Source of the DNA: Erwinia pyri
GTDB taxonomy: Bacteria > Pseudomonadota > Gammaproteobacteria > Enterobacterales > Enterobacteriaceae
Length of the DNA stretch: 64,000 nt
Direction: 5' to 3'
Assembly: GCF_030758455.1 (NCBI RefSeq)
Contig: NZ_CP132353.1
Location: 682,001-746,000, forward strand
Shown here in pieces: positions 9,413 through 19,321 of the stretch. How positions within the stretch are numbered: the first letter of the stretch is position 1; every line of letters starts with the position of its first letter. The position numbers were made by a program, and so were the translations under genes. The notes beneath the pieces were generated by a model that was given only the letters and a program-made list of their open reading frames with translations, had not been told where the DNA came from and made no database searches.

Positions 9413-12247
9413 ATGTTGTCACCACCTTTGCCAGCTTTGCCCCCTTCTCTGGCACTACAGGCTCAACAGCTCAGCCCGGAAATGAGCGCGCTGAGTCAGG
9501 CAGAACAGGGCGCGCTGGTTTTCAGTGATTTCATGCTGGAAAACCTGACGCGTCAGCCAGAGTGGTGGCAGCACCTGCAGCAGCAGCCTCCGCAACCCGC
9601 GGAGTGGCAATACTATCCGGCATGGCTGGCGGAAAAGCTGGCAGAAGTGACGGATGAGAATGCATTGATGCGAACGTTGCGGCTGTTCCGCCGCCATATG
9701 CTTACCCGCATAGCGTGGATGCAGACGCTGGCGCTCAGCAGCACCGAAGAGTCCCTGAAACAGCTCAGCGAACTGGCAGAAACGCTGATCGTTGCCGCGC
9801 GTGACTGGCTGTGGCTGGCCTGCTGTCGGGAATTCGGCACGCCCATGAATGCCGCCGGGGAGCCGCAGCCTTTACTGATCCTGGGTATGGGCAAACTGGG
9901 TGGCGGAGAGCTGAACTTCTCATCGGATATCGATCTGATCTTTACGTGGCCGGAAAACGGCACCACCTCCGGTGGCCGCCGTGAGCTGGATAACGCCCAG
10001 TTTTTCACCCGCCTTGGGCAACGCTTAATTAAGGTGCTGGATCAACCCACGGCAGAGGGCTTTGTTTATCGGGTAGATATGCGTCTCCGGCCGTTTGGCG
10101 AGAGCGGGCCGCTGGTGCTGAGCTTCGCTGCGCTGGAGGATTACTATCAGGAGCAGGGCCGCGACTGGGAACGGTATGCGATGGTCAAAGCACGGCTGAT
10201 GGGCGGCACGGACGATCGCTGGAGCCAGGAGCTTGAGCTGATGCTGCGGCCTTTTATCTATCGCCGCTATATCGATTTCAGCGTCATTCAGTCCCTGCGA
10301 AATATGAAGAGCATGATCGCCCGTGAGGTGCGGCGGCGTGGCCTGAAAGATAATATCAAGCTGGGCGCAGGCGGGATCCGCGAAACAGAATTTATCGTCC
10401 AGGTATTCCAGCTCATTCGTGGCGGCCGGGAACGTTCGCTGCAGCTGCGCTCACTACTCCCCACGCTACAGGCAATTGGCGATCTCAATCTCCTGCCGGC
10501 AGACCAGGTCGCTCAGCTGCAGGAGACTTACCTCTTCCTGCGCCGTCTGGAAAATCTGCTGCAGAGCATCAACGATGAACAGACCCAGACGCTGCCAGTT
10601 GACGATCTGAACCGCGCGCGGCTCGCATGGGCGATGGGGGAGGAGAGCTGGGAAGCGCTGACCGGGAAGCTGGAAAATCATATGGCGGCAGTCCGCGCTA
10701 TTTTTGACGATCTTATTGGCGATGATACGCCAGAGACGGGCGGTAGCGTTGAGGCGGATGAATATGGCGTGCTCTGGCAGGATCGGCTGGAAGAGGCCGA
10801 TCTTATCCCGCTGGTTCCTCAACTTGCAACCGACGCCAGGCAGCGCCTTCTGCAGGTGATTCAGGATTTCCGTCAGGATGTGGATAAGCGCACTATCGGT
10901 CCGCGGGGCAGACAGGCACTGGATCAGCTGATGCCCCGCCTGCTGAGTGAGGTCTGTCTGCGGGAGGATGCGGCGGTGACGCTCAGCAGGCTGACGCCGC
11001 TGCTGCTGGGCATAGTCACCCGCACCACCTATCTGGAACTGCTCACTGAATACCACGGCGCGCTCAAGCACCTGATCCGCCTGTGCGCCGCGTCGCCGAT
11101 GATAGCCAGCCAGCTGGCGCGCTACCCCCTGCTGCTTGATGAGCTGCTCGATCCGGCCACGCTTTATCAGCCGACGGCAACCGATGCCTATCGCGATGAG
11201 CTGCGGCAATATCTGCTGCGTATCCCGGAAGAGGATGAGGAGCAGCAGCTTGAAGCGCTGCGCCAGTTCAAACAGGCACAGCATCTGCGCATTGCCGCTG
11301 CGGATATAGCTGAAACGTTGCCGGTGATGAAGGTAAGCGATCACCTGACCTGGCTGGCAGAAGCGATGATTGAGCAGGTGGTGCAGCAGGCCTGGCAGAT
11401 GATGGTGCAGCGCTATGGACGGCCTTCTCACCTTACTCACCAGCAGGAGCGCGGTTTTGCCGTAGTGGGTTACGGTAAGCTTGGCGGCTGGGAGCTGGGC
11501 TACAGCTCCGATCTGGATCTGGTCTTTCTGCATGACTGCCCGGCGGAGGCGGTAACCGACGGCGAGCGCAGTATTGACGGACGGCAGTTCTATCTCCGTC
11601 TGGCCCAGCGCGTTATGCACCTGTTCAGTACGCGGACCTCATCAGGCATTTTATATGAGGTTGATGCCCGGTTACGTCCTTCCGGCGCCGCCGGGATGCT
11701 GGTCAGCACTTTTGACGCCTTTGATGATTACCAGAGAAATGAAGCCTGGACCTGGGAGCACCAGGCGCTGGTGCGGGCGCGGATCGTCTTTGGTGAGACG
11801 GCGCTGAGCCAGCGCTTCGACGAGATCCGTCGCGGTATTCTCTGCCTGCCGCGGGAAGCAGAAAAGCTGAAAACCGAGGTGCGGGAAATGCGTGAAAAAA
11901 TGCGTACGCATACCGGCAATAAGCATAAAGGACGCTGGGATATCAAAGCTGATCAGGGCGGCATCACCGATATTGAGTTCATTACGCAATATCTGGTCTT
12001 ACGCTTTGCGGCCAGTGAAGCAAAACTCACGCGCTGGTCCGATAATGTTCGTATCCTGGCGCTGCTGGCCAGCGATGGCCGTATCACGCAGCAGGAAGCA
12101 GAGGCGTTAACCAACGCCTACACCACGCTACGCGATGCGCTGCATCATCTGGCTTTACAGGCGCTGCCGGGTCACGTCCCACCGGAAGCCTTCAGTGAAG
12201 AAAAAGCGGTGGTAAACAGCAGCTGGCAACGCTGGTTTGGTGAGTGA
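9413..12247 (+). CDS. glnE: Bifunctional glutamine synthetase adenylyltransferase/deadenylase
   Basis: GlnE adenylylates glutamine synthetase to switch it off and removes the AMP to switch it on, in response to PII protein and glutamine. The 944 residues carry two nucleotidyltransferase domains with matching signatures: [18 protein letters not shown] (about 158-175, the deadenylylating half) and [18 protein letters not shown] (about 685-702, the adenylylating half). The acidic pair in each (DID, DLD) binds metal. The start is preceded by CAGGGAG. It follows ygiF and precedes hldE as in E. coli. Confidence 0.98.
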   Translation: MLSPPLPALPPSLALQAQQLSPEMSALSQAEQGALVFSDFMLENLTRQPEWWQHLQQQPPQPAEWQYYPAWLAEKLAEVTDENALMRTLRLFRRHMLTRIAWMQTLALSSTEESLKQLSELAETLIVAARDWLWLACCREFGTPMNAAGEPQPLLILGMGKLGGGELNFSSDIDLIFTWPENGTTSGGRRELDNAQFFTRLGQRLIKVLDQPTAEGFVYRVDMRLRPFGESGPLVLSFAALEDYYQEQGRDWERYAMVKARLMGGTDDRWSQELELMLRPFIYRRYIDFSVIQSLRNMKSMIAREVRRRGLKDNIKLGAGGIRETEFIVQVFQLIRGGRERSLQLRSLLPTLQAIGDLNLLPADQVAQLQETYLFLRRLENLLQSINDEQTQTLPVDDLNRARLAWAMGEESWEALTGKLENHMAAVRAIFDDLIGDDTPETGGSVEADEYGVLWQDRLEEADLIPLVPQLATDARQRLLQVIQDFRQDVDKRTIGPRGRQALDQLMPRLLSEVCLREDAAVTLSRLTPLLLGIVTRTTYLELLTEYHGALKHLIRLCAASPMIASQLARYPLLLDELLDPATLYQPTATDAYRDELRQYLLRIPEEDEEQQLEALRQFKQAQHLRIAAADIAETLPVMKVSDHLTWLAEAMIEQVVQQAWQMMVQRYGRPSHLTHQQERGFAVVGYGKLGGWELGYSSDLDLVFLHDCPAEAVTDGERSIDGRQFYLRLAQRVMHLFSTRTSSGILYEVDARLRPSGAAGMLVSTFDAFDDYQRNEAWTWEHQALVRARIVFGETALSQRFDEIRRGILCLPREAEKLKTEVREMREKMRTHTGNKHKGRWDIKADQGGITDIEFITQYLVLRFAASEAKLTRWSDNVRILALLASDGRITQQEAEALTNAYTTLRDALHHLALQALPGHVPPEAFSEEKAVVNSSWQRWFGE

Positions 12248-12393
12248 GCGCTTACATGACAAAGCGTTGTTTCCAGCAGTAGCTGGCAGCATCAGCGCTT
12301 AATCTGCCTCTGCGCCGCAGGTAAATGTGCGGGATAGCCAGCTTATGCTATCATCGCGCGCACTATTTTTGACTTCAGCCTGGAGTGTCTGGA

Positions 12394-13821
12394 ATGAAAA
12401 TTACGCTGCCCGATTTTAACCGTGCAGGTGTTCTGGTTGTTGGCGACGTGATGCTGGATCGCTACTGGTACGGCCCAACCAGCCGCATCTCCCCTGAAGC
12501 CCCGGTGCCCGTTGTGAAAGTGGATAACGTTGAGGAACGTCCGGGCGGCGCGGCTAACGTAGCCATGAATATTGCTTCACTGGGCGCGGGTTCACGCCTG
12601 GTGGGGTTAACAGGCAAGGATGATGCAGCGCGTGCGCTGGATGCGACCCTGAGCGGCGTTAACGTGCAGTGCGACTTTGTGGCGGTGGCGACCCATCCCA
12701 CCATTACCAAGCTGCGTATCCTGTCGCGTAATCAGCAGCTGATCCGCCTGGATTTTGAAGAAGGTTTTGAAGGTGTGGATCCGGAGCCTCTGCATGAGCG
12801 CATCCGCGAGGCGCTGCCGACCTCCGGCGCACTGGTGCTCTCCGATTATGCCAAAGGGGCGCTGGCAACCGTTGAACGCATTATCCAGATTGCCCGTGAA
12901 GCGAAGGTGCCGGTACTGGTTGACCCCAAAGGCACCGATTTTGAACGCTATCGCGGCGCCACCATCCTGACGCCCAATCTCTCTGAGTTTGAAGCGGTGG
13001 TGGGCAAGTGCAGGGACGAAGCGGAAATTGTTGAGCGCGGCATGGCGCTGATGACGCAATACGATCTTTCGGCGCTGCTGGTTACCCGTTCTGAGAATGG
13101 CATGACGCTGCTGCAACCCGGCAAAAAGCCGTTCCATCTGCCCACGCAGGCGCAGGAAGTTTATGATGTGACCGGTGCAGGCGACACGGTCATTGGCGTG
13201 CTGGCGGCTGCCCTGGCGGCGGGAAATACGCTGGAAGAGAGCTGTTTCCTCGCTAACGCGGCTGCGGGTGTGGTGGTGGGTAAACTCGGGACCTCAACGG
13301 TTTCTCCTGTTGAGCTGGAAAACGCCATTCGCGCGCGGCCGGAGTCGGGCTTTGGCGTGATGGATGAGGCGCAGCTTAAAGAGGCCGTAGCCCTTGCGCG
13401 TCGTCGCGGCGAAAAAGTGGTGATGACCAACGGCTGTTTTGACATCCTCCATGCCGGACACGTCTCCTATCTGGCCAACGCCCGCAAGCTGGGCGACAGG
13501 CTGATTGTGGCGGTAAACAGCGATGCCTCTACCAAACGCCTGAAGGGCGAGAGCCGTCCAATTAATCCGTTGGTTAACCGGATGATTGTGCTGGGCGCGC
13601 TGGAAGCCGTTGACTGGGTGGTGCCTTTTGAAGAGGATACGCCGCAACGAGTGATTGCCGATATCCTGCCGGATCTGCTGGTTAAAGGCGGAGACTATAA
13701 GCCGGAAGAGATCGCTGGCAGCGAAGAGGTGTGGGCTAACGGCGGCGAGGTTCGGGTGCTGAACTTTGAAGATGGCATCTCAACCAGCAACATCATTAAA
13801 GCGATCAAGTCGAAAAAGTAA
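12394..13821 (+). CDS. hldE: Bifunctional heptose-7-phosphate kinase / heptose-1-phosphate adenylyltransferase
   Basis: HldE makes the ADP-heptose precursor of the LPS inner core. The 475-residue protein fuses a ribokinase-type domain (about 1-318, with GGAANVAMN and the ATP-site motif GAGDT) to a nucleotidyltransferase domain (about 344-475) that starts [12 protein letters not shown]. The start MKITLPDF at 12394 fits the family and a TGGAG site eight bases upstream; a GTG three codons earlier is less likely. A bidirectional terminator separates it from ubiK. Confidence 0.98.
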   Translation: MKITLPDFNRAGVLVVGDVMLDRYWYGPTSRISPEAPVPVVKVDNVEERPGGAANVAMNIASLGAGSRLVGLTGKDDAARALDATLSGVNVQCDFVAVATHPTITKLRILSRNQQLIRLDFEEGFEGVDPEPLHERIREALPTSGALVLSDYAKGALATVERIIQIAREAKVPVLVDPKGTDFERYRGATILTPNLSEFEAVVGKCRDEAEIVERGMALMTQYDLSALLVTRSENGMTLLQPGKKPFHLPTQAQEVYDVTGAGDTVIGVLAAALAAGNTLEESCFLANAAAGVVVGKLGTSTVSPVELENAIRARPESGFGVMDEAQLKEAVALARRRGEKVVMTNGCFDILHAGHVSYLANARKLGDRLIVAVNSDASTKRLKGESRPINPLVNRMIVLGALEAVDWVVPFEEDTPQRVIADILPDLLVKGGDYKPEEIAGSEEVWANGGEVRVLNFEDGISTSNIIKAIKSKK

Positions 13822-13843
13822 ATTCTGGCTTAATCACAGAGAC

Positions 13844-13873
13844 AAAAAGGGCGATCTGAGATCGCCCTTTTTT
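13844..13873. terminator. Bidirectional terminator between hldE and ubiK
   Basis: A perfect stem (GGGCGATCT and AGATCGCCC with a one-base centre, so the real loop takes some stem bases) is flanked by A and T tracts on both sides, serving the convergent hldE and ubiK genes. Confidence 0.92.
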
Positions 13874-13889
13874 ATTCCCTTCGATCGGC

Positions 13890-14303
13890 TTACTGCTTAT
13901 CGATCGCGTCTGTTGGGGTGACCGGCGCGGCTGGATCCGTAGAGGCTGCGGGAGAAGCGGGAGCCGCAGAGGCGTGCGTTGCACCCGGGGTAACGGAAGA
14001 GGTTGAAACCGGAGCCGCTGAAGAGAGCGGCGCGGCGGCAGGAGCAGGATCCGTTGCCGTAGTCCCCCGGCTTTCCAGTTCAGCAATACGCTGTTCCAGC
14101 GCGGCGAGCTTTTCACGGGTGCGTAATAACACCTGCGTCTGCACATCAAACTCTTCACGATTCACTAAATCCAGACGAGTCAGCTGTGATTGCAGCGTCT
14201 GACGAATTTTTTTCTCAACGTCGTCGCCGAACTCACGGATGCCTTTAGGCATAGACTCGTGCACCTGGCGGGCGAGTTGTTCAATTTTTTTCGGGTCAAT
14301 CAT
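13890..14303 (-). CDS. ubiK: Ubiquinone biosynthesis accessory factor UbiK, extended C-terminus
   Basis: UbiK (YqiC) helps the late, aerobic steps of ubiquinone synthesis with UbiJ. Residues 1 to about 82 ([17 protein letters not shown] to the coiled coil ending in IAELESR) match the family closely and form the conserved amphipathic and trimeric coiled-coil part. The protein is 137 residues, against about 96 in E. coli. The extra length is a C-terminal tail of Ala, Pro, Ser and Thr with almost no charge. A longer in-frame start would add 34 unrelated residues and is rejected. Confidence 0.93.
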   Translation of the reverse strand: MIDPKKIEQLARQVHESMPKGIREFGDDVEKKIRQTLQSQLTRLDLVNREEFDVQTQVLLRTREKLAALEQRIAELESRGTTATDPAPAAAPLSSAAPVSTSSVTPGATHASAAPASPAASTDPAAPVTPTDAIDKQ

Positions 14304-14452
14304 AGCGGCATCCTGGTAGCGGCAAAGTTTCTCTAAGTGTAATGCGATAATCCAAAAGGATAAACCAGAAATCCCTAAAGCGGAAACAGGGCAAACGAAT
14401 CGCACATTTTGTTCGTTGCCCGGAATTTTTATCGGCGTTATAGTAATTGGGC

Positions 14453-14601
14453 TTATTCTCAGGGCGGGGCGAAATTCCCCACCGGCGGTAAATCAGCGTT
14501 GCTGAAAGCCCGCGAGCGCTTCAGGCCTGCCGGTCTGAAGGTCAGCAGACCCGGTGTGACTCCGGGGCCGACGGTTAGAGTCCGGATGGGAGAGAGTAAC
14601 G
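14453..14601 (+). ncRNA. FMN riboswitch (RFN element, sroG-like) of ribB
   Basis: The conserved core segments are all present: AGGGCGGGGCGAAATTCCCC at the start, ACCGGCGGTAAA, AAAGCCCGCGAGCG, GGTCAGCAGACCCGGTG, ACTCCGGGGCCGACGG and GTCCGGATGGGAGAG, closed by TAACG. This aptamer binds flavin mononucleotide and represses the downstream riboflavin gene, here ribB, in cis. Confidence 0.96.
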
Positions 14602-14640
14602 TATCTGGCCGGGCCTGCGCCCGCCTCGCCGTTATTTTTT
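14597..14640 (+). terminator. Expression-platform terminator of the FMN riboswitch
   Basis: The 3' arm of the aptamer (TAACG, 14597-14601) can pair with CGTTA (14630-14634). An inner GC hairpin (GGGC/GCCC plus GGC/GCC) fills the space and six Ts follow. Because one arm is shared with the aptamer's closing segment, termination can depend on ligand. The pairing is seen; the switching mechanism is inferred. Confidence 0.7.
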
Positions 14641-14709
14641 GTCACTGCATGACACTCCTAAGCACGCCCTGATTCTGGTAACCCATACATTTTATAAGGT
14701 TTTATTACC

Positions 14710-15366
14710 ATGAATCAGACGCTACTTTCTGAATTTGGCACGCCGCAGCAGCGTGTGGAACGGGCTCTCGCAGCATTGCGCGAAGGGCGCGGCGTGATGG
14801 TGTTAGACGATGAAGATCGCGAAAACGAAGGCGATATGATCTTCGCTGCAGAGACCATGACCGTTGAGCAGATGGCACTGACCATTCGCCACGGCAGCGG
14901 CATCGTTTGCCTTTGCCTGACTGAAGAACGTCGTCGTCAGCTTGAACTGCCGATGATGGTTGAAAACAATACCAGCTCCTATGGCACCGGCTTTACCGTG
15001 ACTATTGAAGCGGCTAAAGGGGTGACCACGGGTGTTTCTGCCCGGGATCGTCTGACCACTATCCGCGCGGCTATCGCTGACAATGCCAAACCTTCCGATC
15101 TGAACCGTCCGGGCCATGTCTTTCCGCTTCGCGCCCGCGAAGGCGGCGTTCTGACCCGTGGTGGCCATACTGAAGCCACCATCGATCTGGTTACGCTGGC
15201 CGGTTTTAAGCCTGCTGGCGTACTGTGTGAACTGACCAACGATGATGGATCGATGGCTCACGCGCCGGAAGCTATCCTGTTTGCCAGACAGCATGATATG
15301 CCGGTAGTGACTATCGAAGATCTGGTCGCTTACCGTCAAAATGACGAGGCGCGTCGGGCAGGTTAA
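14710..15366 (+). CDS. ribB: 3,4-dihydroxy-2-butanone-4-phosphate synthase
   Basis: RibB turns ribulose 5-phosphate into dihydroxybutanone phosphate plus formate, supplying the four-carbon unit of riboflavin. The 218-residue single-domain protein (no fused RibA) shows the active-site loop [10 protein letters not shown] (residues 33-42), SGIVC and the RGGHTEA motif near residue 154. The upstream FMN riboswitch gives feedback control. It is convergent with zupT. Confidence 0.98.
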   Translation: MNQTLLSEFGTPQQRVERALAALREGRGVMVLDDEDRENEGDMIFAAETMTVEQMALTIRHGSGIVCLCLTEERRRQLELPMMVENNTSSYGTGFTVTIEAAKGVTTGVSARDRLTTIRAAIADNAKPSDLNRPGHVFPLRAREGGVLTRGGHTEATIDLVTLAGFKPAGVLCELTNDDGSMAHAPEAILFARQHDMPVVTIEDLVAYRQNDEARRAG

Positions 15367-15378
15367 CCCGCAGAGCAG

Positions 15379-15412
15379 AAAAAAACCGGGCGCTGTATGC
15401 CCAGTTTTTTTT
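15379..15412. terminator. Bidirectional terminator between ribB and zupT
   Basis: A and T tracts flank an imperfect stem (ACCGGGC and GCCCAGT with one C-A mismatch) between two convergent genes. Confidence 0.8.
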
Positions 15413-15416
15413 CATC

Positions 15417-16184
15417 TTAGCTCAGGCCACTGCTCTGTAGCAGCGTCAGGCTTAATCCCATCACCGCCATCCCGCACAGGACGCCATAGCTGGGGTTATT
15501 GTGCGGATCGATCTCTTTAGCCAGCGGCATGAGTTCATCAACAGAGAGCGCCACCATAATTCCGGCAACGGCAGCCATGATAGCGCCCATGATGACCGGT
15601 GAAACCAACGGCCCGAGCAGCCAGAATGCCAGCAGCCCGCCGACGATCTCAGCCATGCCGGAAACGCCAGCCCAGAAAATCGCTTTGCTCTTCGAGCCGG
15701 TAGCGGCATACATCGGCCCGGCCACCGCAACTCCTTCAGGAATATTGTGGATGGCAACGGCTAAAGCGATACCCAGCCCCATTTCAAGGTCGCTGCTGGC
15801 GGTCACAAAGGTGGCGACACCTTCCGGGAAATTATGCAGGCTGATGCCAAGCGTCAGCAAAATCGCGGTGCGGCGCAGGTTAGCTGGCGGCTGACTGCCT
15901 TTCAACAGATCCTGGGGATGCTGATGAGGCAGCAGGCGGTCCAGCGCAAAATAGCCAAGCAGACCCACCACAAACATGCCGTAGCCCAAAAGTGGCGACA
16001 TCCCTTCCGCGCGCAGCGCTGCAGGCAGCATCTCCATCAGCGAGATCAGCAGCATGATCCCAGCCGCAAAACCCAGTGCAAAAGCCAGTACCCGGTTTGA
16101 CGGTTTTTGCCCTATTACACCCAGAAAGGCGCCGATAAAGGTTGCGCCACCGGCGAGTAAAGTCAGTAACAAAGGCACGGACAT
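15417..16184 (-). CDS. zupT: Zinc/divalent metal transporter ZupT (ZIP family)
   Basis: ZupT imports zinc and, less specifically, iron, cobalt and manganese across the inner membrane. The 255-residue protein has about eight hydrophobic segments. The paired metal-site motifs of the ZIP family are visible in helices 4 and 5: HNFPEGVA and [11 protein letters not shown] short histidine-bearing loop (LLPHQHPQD) lies between helices 3 and 4. The start has an excellent AGGAGG site. Confidence 0.97.
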   Translation of the reverse strand: MSVPLLLTLLAGGATFIGAFLGVIGQKPSNRVLAFALGFAAGIMLLISLMEMLPAALRAEGMSPLLGYGMFVVGLLGYFALDRLLPHQHPQDLLKGSQPPANLRRTAILLTLGISLHNFPEGVATFVTASSDLEMGLGIALAVAIHNIPEGVAVAGPMYAATGSKSKAIFWAGVSGMAEIVGGLLAFWLLGPLVSPVIMGAIMAAVAGIMVALSVDELMPLAKEIDPHNNPSYGVLCGMAVMGLSLTLLQSSGLS

Positions 16185-16380
16185 AGTGACCTCCTGAAGG
16201 AATGAGTAAAGTATAGCCTTTGCTATACCTTAGCAAAAAATACTCAGCAGGAACGTCAGGAATTGTCTGGGCAGATCGTTCAAATTTCCTGAAGATCTTC
16301 TTCAGGCTTATCCGGGTTCATCGCCCGTTAAAAGCGCGTAGTGTAGCGCTCATTAAGCCGACACATTCAGGGGAAATATT

Positions 16381-17166
16381 ATGAGTCAGTCACGTATGCC
16401 CGCACTTTTTCTGGGTCATGGCAGCCCCATGAATGTGCTGGAAGAGAATGTTTATACTGAAACCTGGCGCGAGCTGGGGAAGACTTTACCGCGCCCGAAA
16501 GCGATTGTGGCGGTATCCGCTCACTGGTATACCCGTGGCACCGCGGTCACCGCCATGGAAAAACCCCGCACGATCCACGATTTTGGCAATTTTCCTCAGG
16601 CGCTGTTTGATACGCACTATCCAGCCCCCGGATCGCCAGATTTAGCCAGCGCTGTAGCAGAAGCGCTCGCTCCCTTTGAAGTGCATCTGGATCGGGAGTG
16701 GGGCTTCGATCACGGCTCCTGGGGCGTGCTGATCAAGATGTATCCTGAGGCGGATATACCGGTGGTCCAGCTCAGTATCGACGGCACGAAACCGCCCGCT
16801 TATCATTTTGAACTGGGTCGTAAGCTGGCCGCTTTGCGTGAGCAGGGCATTATGATTGTAGCGAGCGGCAATGTGGTGCATAACCTGCGGATGGTGCGCT
16901 GGCAGGGCGAGGCGGAACCTTATGCCTGGGCAAGCTCATTTAACGAATATGTGCGCGAAAACCTGAACTGGGAAGGGGAGGCTGAGCAGCATCCGCTGGT
17001 GAATTTTATGCGCCATGAGGGCGCTGAGCTCTCTAACCCGACGCCAGAACACTATCTGCCGTTGCTCTACGTACTGGGCGCGCGGCTGCCTGGTGAAGGG
17101 GTATCCGTGCCGGTTGACGGACTGGAGATGGCTTCACTGAGTATGCTCTCTGTGCAGGTAGGATAA
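16381..17166 (+). CDS. ygiD: 4,5-DOPA extradiol dioxygenase (LigB family)
   Basis: YgiD is a metal-dependent extradiol dioxygenase that opens the DOPA ring in vitro. The 261-residue protein shows conserved histidines in LGHGSPMN, VSAHWYTRG, FDHGSWGVL and GNVVHNLR, matching the family's metal and catalytic positions. The physiological substrate in bacteria is uncertain. The start has an AGGGGAA site. It lies near zupT and ygiC as in E. coli. Confidence 0.94.
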   Translation: MSQSRMPALFLGHGSPMNVLEENVYTETWRELGKTLPRPKAIVAVSAHWYTRGTAVTAMEKPRTIHDFGNFPQALFDTHYPAPGSPDLASAVAEALAPFEVHLDREWGFDHGSWGVLIKMYPEADIPVVQLSIDGTKPPAYHFELGRKLAALREQGIMIVASGNVVHNLRMVRWQGEAEPYAWASSFNEYVRENLNWEGEAEQHPLVNFMRHEGAELSNPTPEHYLPLLYVLGARLPGEGVSVPVDGLEMASLSMLSVQVG

Positions 17167-17252
17167 CGTATCAGGCGGCCGGGACATTCAGGGCAGGTAG
17201 AGCATCAGTTTTGACGGCGACTCTGCTGAAGGATAGCGCTGCGTTTGAGCGG

Positions 17253-17281
17253 GCTGAGTCCGGTTGTGTGCCGGACTCAGC
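17253..17281. terminator. Hairpin between convergent ygiD and ygiC
   Basis: An 11-base perfect inverted repeat (GCTGAGTCCGG and CCGGACTCAGC, seven-base loop) lies between the ends of ygiD and ygiC. There is no T tract on either side, so it may be an mRNA 3'-end stabiliser rather than an intrinsic terminator. Confidence 0.5.
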
Positions 17282-17346
17282 TAAGAGAGGATCCTGTGCT
17301 GCGGTTTCAGAAAATTGCTGTTTTCTTCCGCCGCCCGATCCCGCTC

Positions 17347-18507
17347 TTATTCAATAAACGCATGCGGATAGAAGCGGGAAAGATCCTGAGTGATCAACGC
17401 GCGATCTTCCCGCAGACCGATCCCGGCAGGAAGATCGTCAATCAGCCAGCTGCCAATCAGCGTGTAGCTGTCGCCAAATTTAGGCAGCGGATGGAACTGC
17501 TGCACAATCATCCCTTCCTCACCATAAGGTCCATCTGCGCGGGCAATTTCCTGCCCCTTATCCATGATGCGGATATTGGCGCCTTCCCGTGAAAACAGTG
17601 GCTTAACCACATAGCTATCCATGTGCGGGACCTCATCTTCAGCAAAATAAGCGGGCAGAAGATTAGGATGGCCCGGGAACATTTTCCATAGCATCGGCAG
17701 CAGCGCTTTATTGGAGATAATGCTTTTCCACGCCGGTTCCAGCCAGCGAACGCCTGCGTCTTCCAGCTTGGTTGAGAAGACCTCGCGCAGCATAAATTCC
17801 CACGGATAGAGCTTGAACAGGTTGCTGATAACCTGATCCTGCACGTCGGTGAACTGTCCCTTTTCGCCTAAACCAATCTCATCGATAAAAAGAAATTCGC
17901 CCGGCAAACCCGCTTCCGTCGCACAATCCTGCAGATATTGCACCGTACCGCGATCTTCATCAGTATCGCGGCAGCAGGCAAAGTGCAGCAGGCTGAAGCC
18001 ATGCTGCTGATGCAACGCCGCAAAGCGCTCAATCAGCTTCTCCTGCAGACTGTTGAACTGGTCGCTGCCTGGCGGGAGGTTCCCTGCGGCGAGCTGATCT
18101 TCCAGCCAAATCCACTGGAAAAAAGCGGCTTCATACAGCGAAGTGGGCGTGTCCGCATTGTTCTCCAGCAGCCTGGCGTCGCTCTGGCCATCCCAGGCCA
18201 GATCCAGGCGGGAATAGAGCGACGGCTGAGTGGTCTTCCATGACGCGCGAACAAAATCCCAGGTGTGTTTAGGAATGCGAAATTTGGCGAGCAGCTCTTC
18301 GCTGTTCACCACTTTATCGACCACCTGTAGACACATCTGGTGCAGCTCGCTGGTTACCTCTTCCAGCTTCTCAACCTGCTGAAGCGTAAACTGGTAGTAA
18401 GCATCTTCACACCAGTAAGGCTCGCCGTGCATGGTGTGAAAACGAAAGCCGTACTCGGTGGCTTTCTCACGCCAGTTCGGGCGTTCAGCAATGGCAATAC
18501 GCTTCAT
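17347..18507 (-). CDS. ygiC: Glutathionylspermidine synthase-like ATP-grasp protein
   Basis: The 386-residue protein belongs to the ATP-grasp ligase family that includes the synthetase half of glutathionylspermidine synthase, without the amidase domain. Typical segments are [11 protein letters not shown] near residue 30, [19 protein letters not shown], and the nucleotide-binding part [13 protein letters not shown] with GPYGEEG. The true acceptor and amine are not known. It starts five bases after the ygiB stop and is transcribed with it, downstream of tolC. Confidence 0.93.
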   Translation of the reverse strand: MKRIAIAERPNWREKATEYGFRFHTMHGEPYWCEDAYYQFTLQQVEKLEEVTSELHQMCLQVVDKVVNSEELLAKFRIPKHTWDFVRASWKTTQPSLYSRLDLAWDGQSDARLLENNADTPTSLYEAAFFQWIWLEDQLAAGNLPPGSDQFNSLQEKLIERFAALHQQHGFSLLHFACCRDTDEDRGTVQYLQDCATEAGLPGEFLFIDEIGLGEKGQFTDVQDQVISNLFKLYPWEFMLREVFSTKLEDAGVRWLEPAWKSIISNKALLPMLWKMFPGHPNLLPAYFAEDEVPHMDSYVVKPLFSREGANIRIMDKGQEIARADGPYGEEGMIVQQFHPLPKFGDSYTLIGSWLIDDLPAGIGLREDRALITQDLSRFYPHAFIE

Positions 18508-18512
18508 AAACC

Positions 18513-19178
18513 TCAGCCCCCGTAAGAGCGGCTGGAGCCGGAAGCGGCGCTGCTACGCTGCATCGAGGTCTGTTTCGCCACGCTTTCGCCAAAGCCACCG
18601 CGGGTAACGGTGCTGGTGGTCGCTGGTTTCGGCGTCAGGGCGGTTTTCGGCACCGTCATGGTACGGCCAGGTGTGGCCGCGCCGAAGCTTTTGCCGGTGG
18701 CATCAACAAACTTACCGTTGGCCGGGCTGTTTGGCGCGCGTGAGGTAAACAGCGGTTGCTGAGCACCCATGCCGCCGCCCATCAGGCGGCCCATCATGTA
18801 GCCAGCCATTAATGGCATCCAGAAGCTGCCGCTTTGCTGAGATTCTGCGTTAGTGGTCCCGACGCCCGCCTGAGCTGGCGCCTGTTGGCACTGACCTTCG
18901 CCGAATTCTGCCACGCAATCCTCGCGGGTTGCGTATTTCGGTGCGGTTTTCTCCGCTTCTTTTTTGGCGTTATTAAAGGCGGTCGTACACTGTTCGCTCT
19001 TGCCCGGGTTGGCGCTGGAGCAGTCGTCCGCATTTTGATACATCGTTACGGTTTCATCCGATTGTTCACAACCGGCAAGCATAATGACCGCGGTGACCGC
19101 TAAGGCGACCGGGGTTAAGTGTCGTGCGCTCCAGCTTTTGCGAAAGGAGGCATGATTAATTTGTTTAGTCCGTTTCAT
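18513..19178 (-). CDS. ygiB: DUF1190 lipoprotein-like protein YgiB
   Basis: The 221-residue product starts [12 protein letters not shown]. After a hydrophobic segment it has a lipobox-like [10 protein letters not shown], so a lipid-anchored periplasmic protein is plausible. The N-terminal half has cysteines in regular spacing ([28 protein letters not shown]). The C-terminal half is rich in Gly, Ala, Ser and Thr, with a repeated [16 protein letters not shown] glycine run. The function is unknown. It lies between tolC and ygiC, matching the E. coli tolC-ygiABC arrangement. An upstream in-frame start adds seven residues and is less likely. Confidence 0.9.
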   Translation of the reverse strand: MKRTKQINHASFRKSWSARHLTPVALAVTAVIMLAGCEQSDETVTMYQNADDCSSANPGKSEQCTTAFNNAKKEAEKTAPKYATREDCVAEFGEGQCQQAPAQAGVGTTNAESQQSGSFWMPLMAGYMMGRLMGGGMGAQQPLFTSRAPNSPANGKFVDATGKSFGAATPGRTMTVPKTALTPKPATTSTVTRGGFGESVAKQTSMQRSSAASGSSRSYGG

Positions 19179-19294
19179 CACGTTCTGTCCTGTGCCCAAA
19201 GGTAATGGACAGAATAGGGTAATAGCGGTGGAAAATGAAGCGACGGAGGCTGTTGGGAGGGGGATCTTTACTTAGCTATACGTTTGATTGTGAA

Positions 19295-19314
19295 GGGGCA
19301 GCCGATGCTGCCCC
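19295..19314 (-). terminator. Hairpin after tolC
   Basis: GGGGCAG and CTGCCCC pair around a CATCGG loop directly after the tolC stop codon. The following TCACAATC is not a T tract, so partial read-through into ygiB-ygiC is likely. Confidence 0.5.
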
Positions 19315-19321
19315 TCAGAGA

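Noticed and set aside
10466..11620. Long open frame of 384 codons on the minus strand
   Set aside because: It lies wholly antisense to glnE in a GC-rich gene, has no recognisable domain, and glnE is certain.
13918..14202. Alanine/glycine-rich plus-strand frame
   Set aside because: It is the antisense shadow of the low-complexity UbiK tail.
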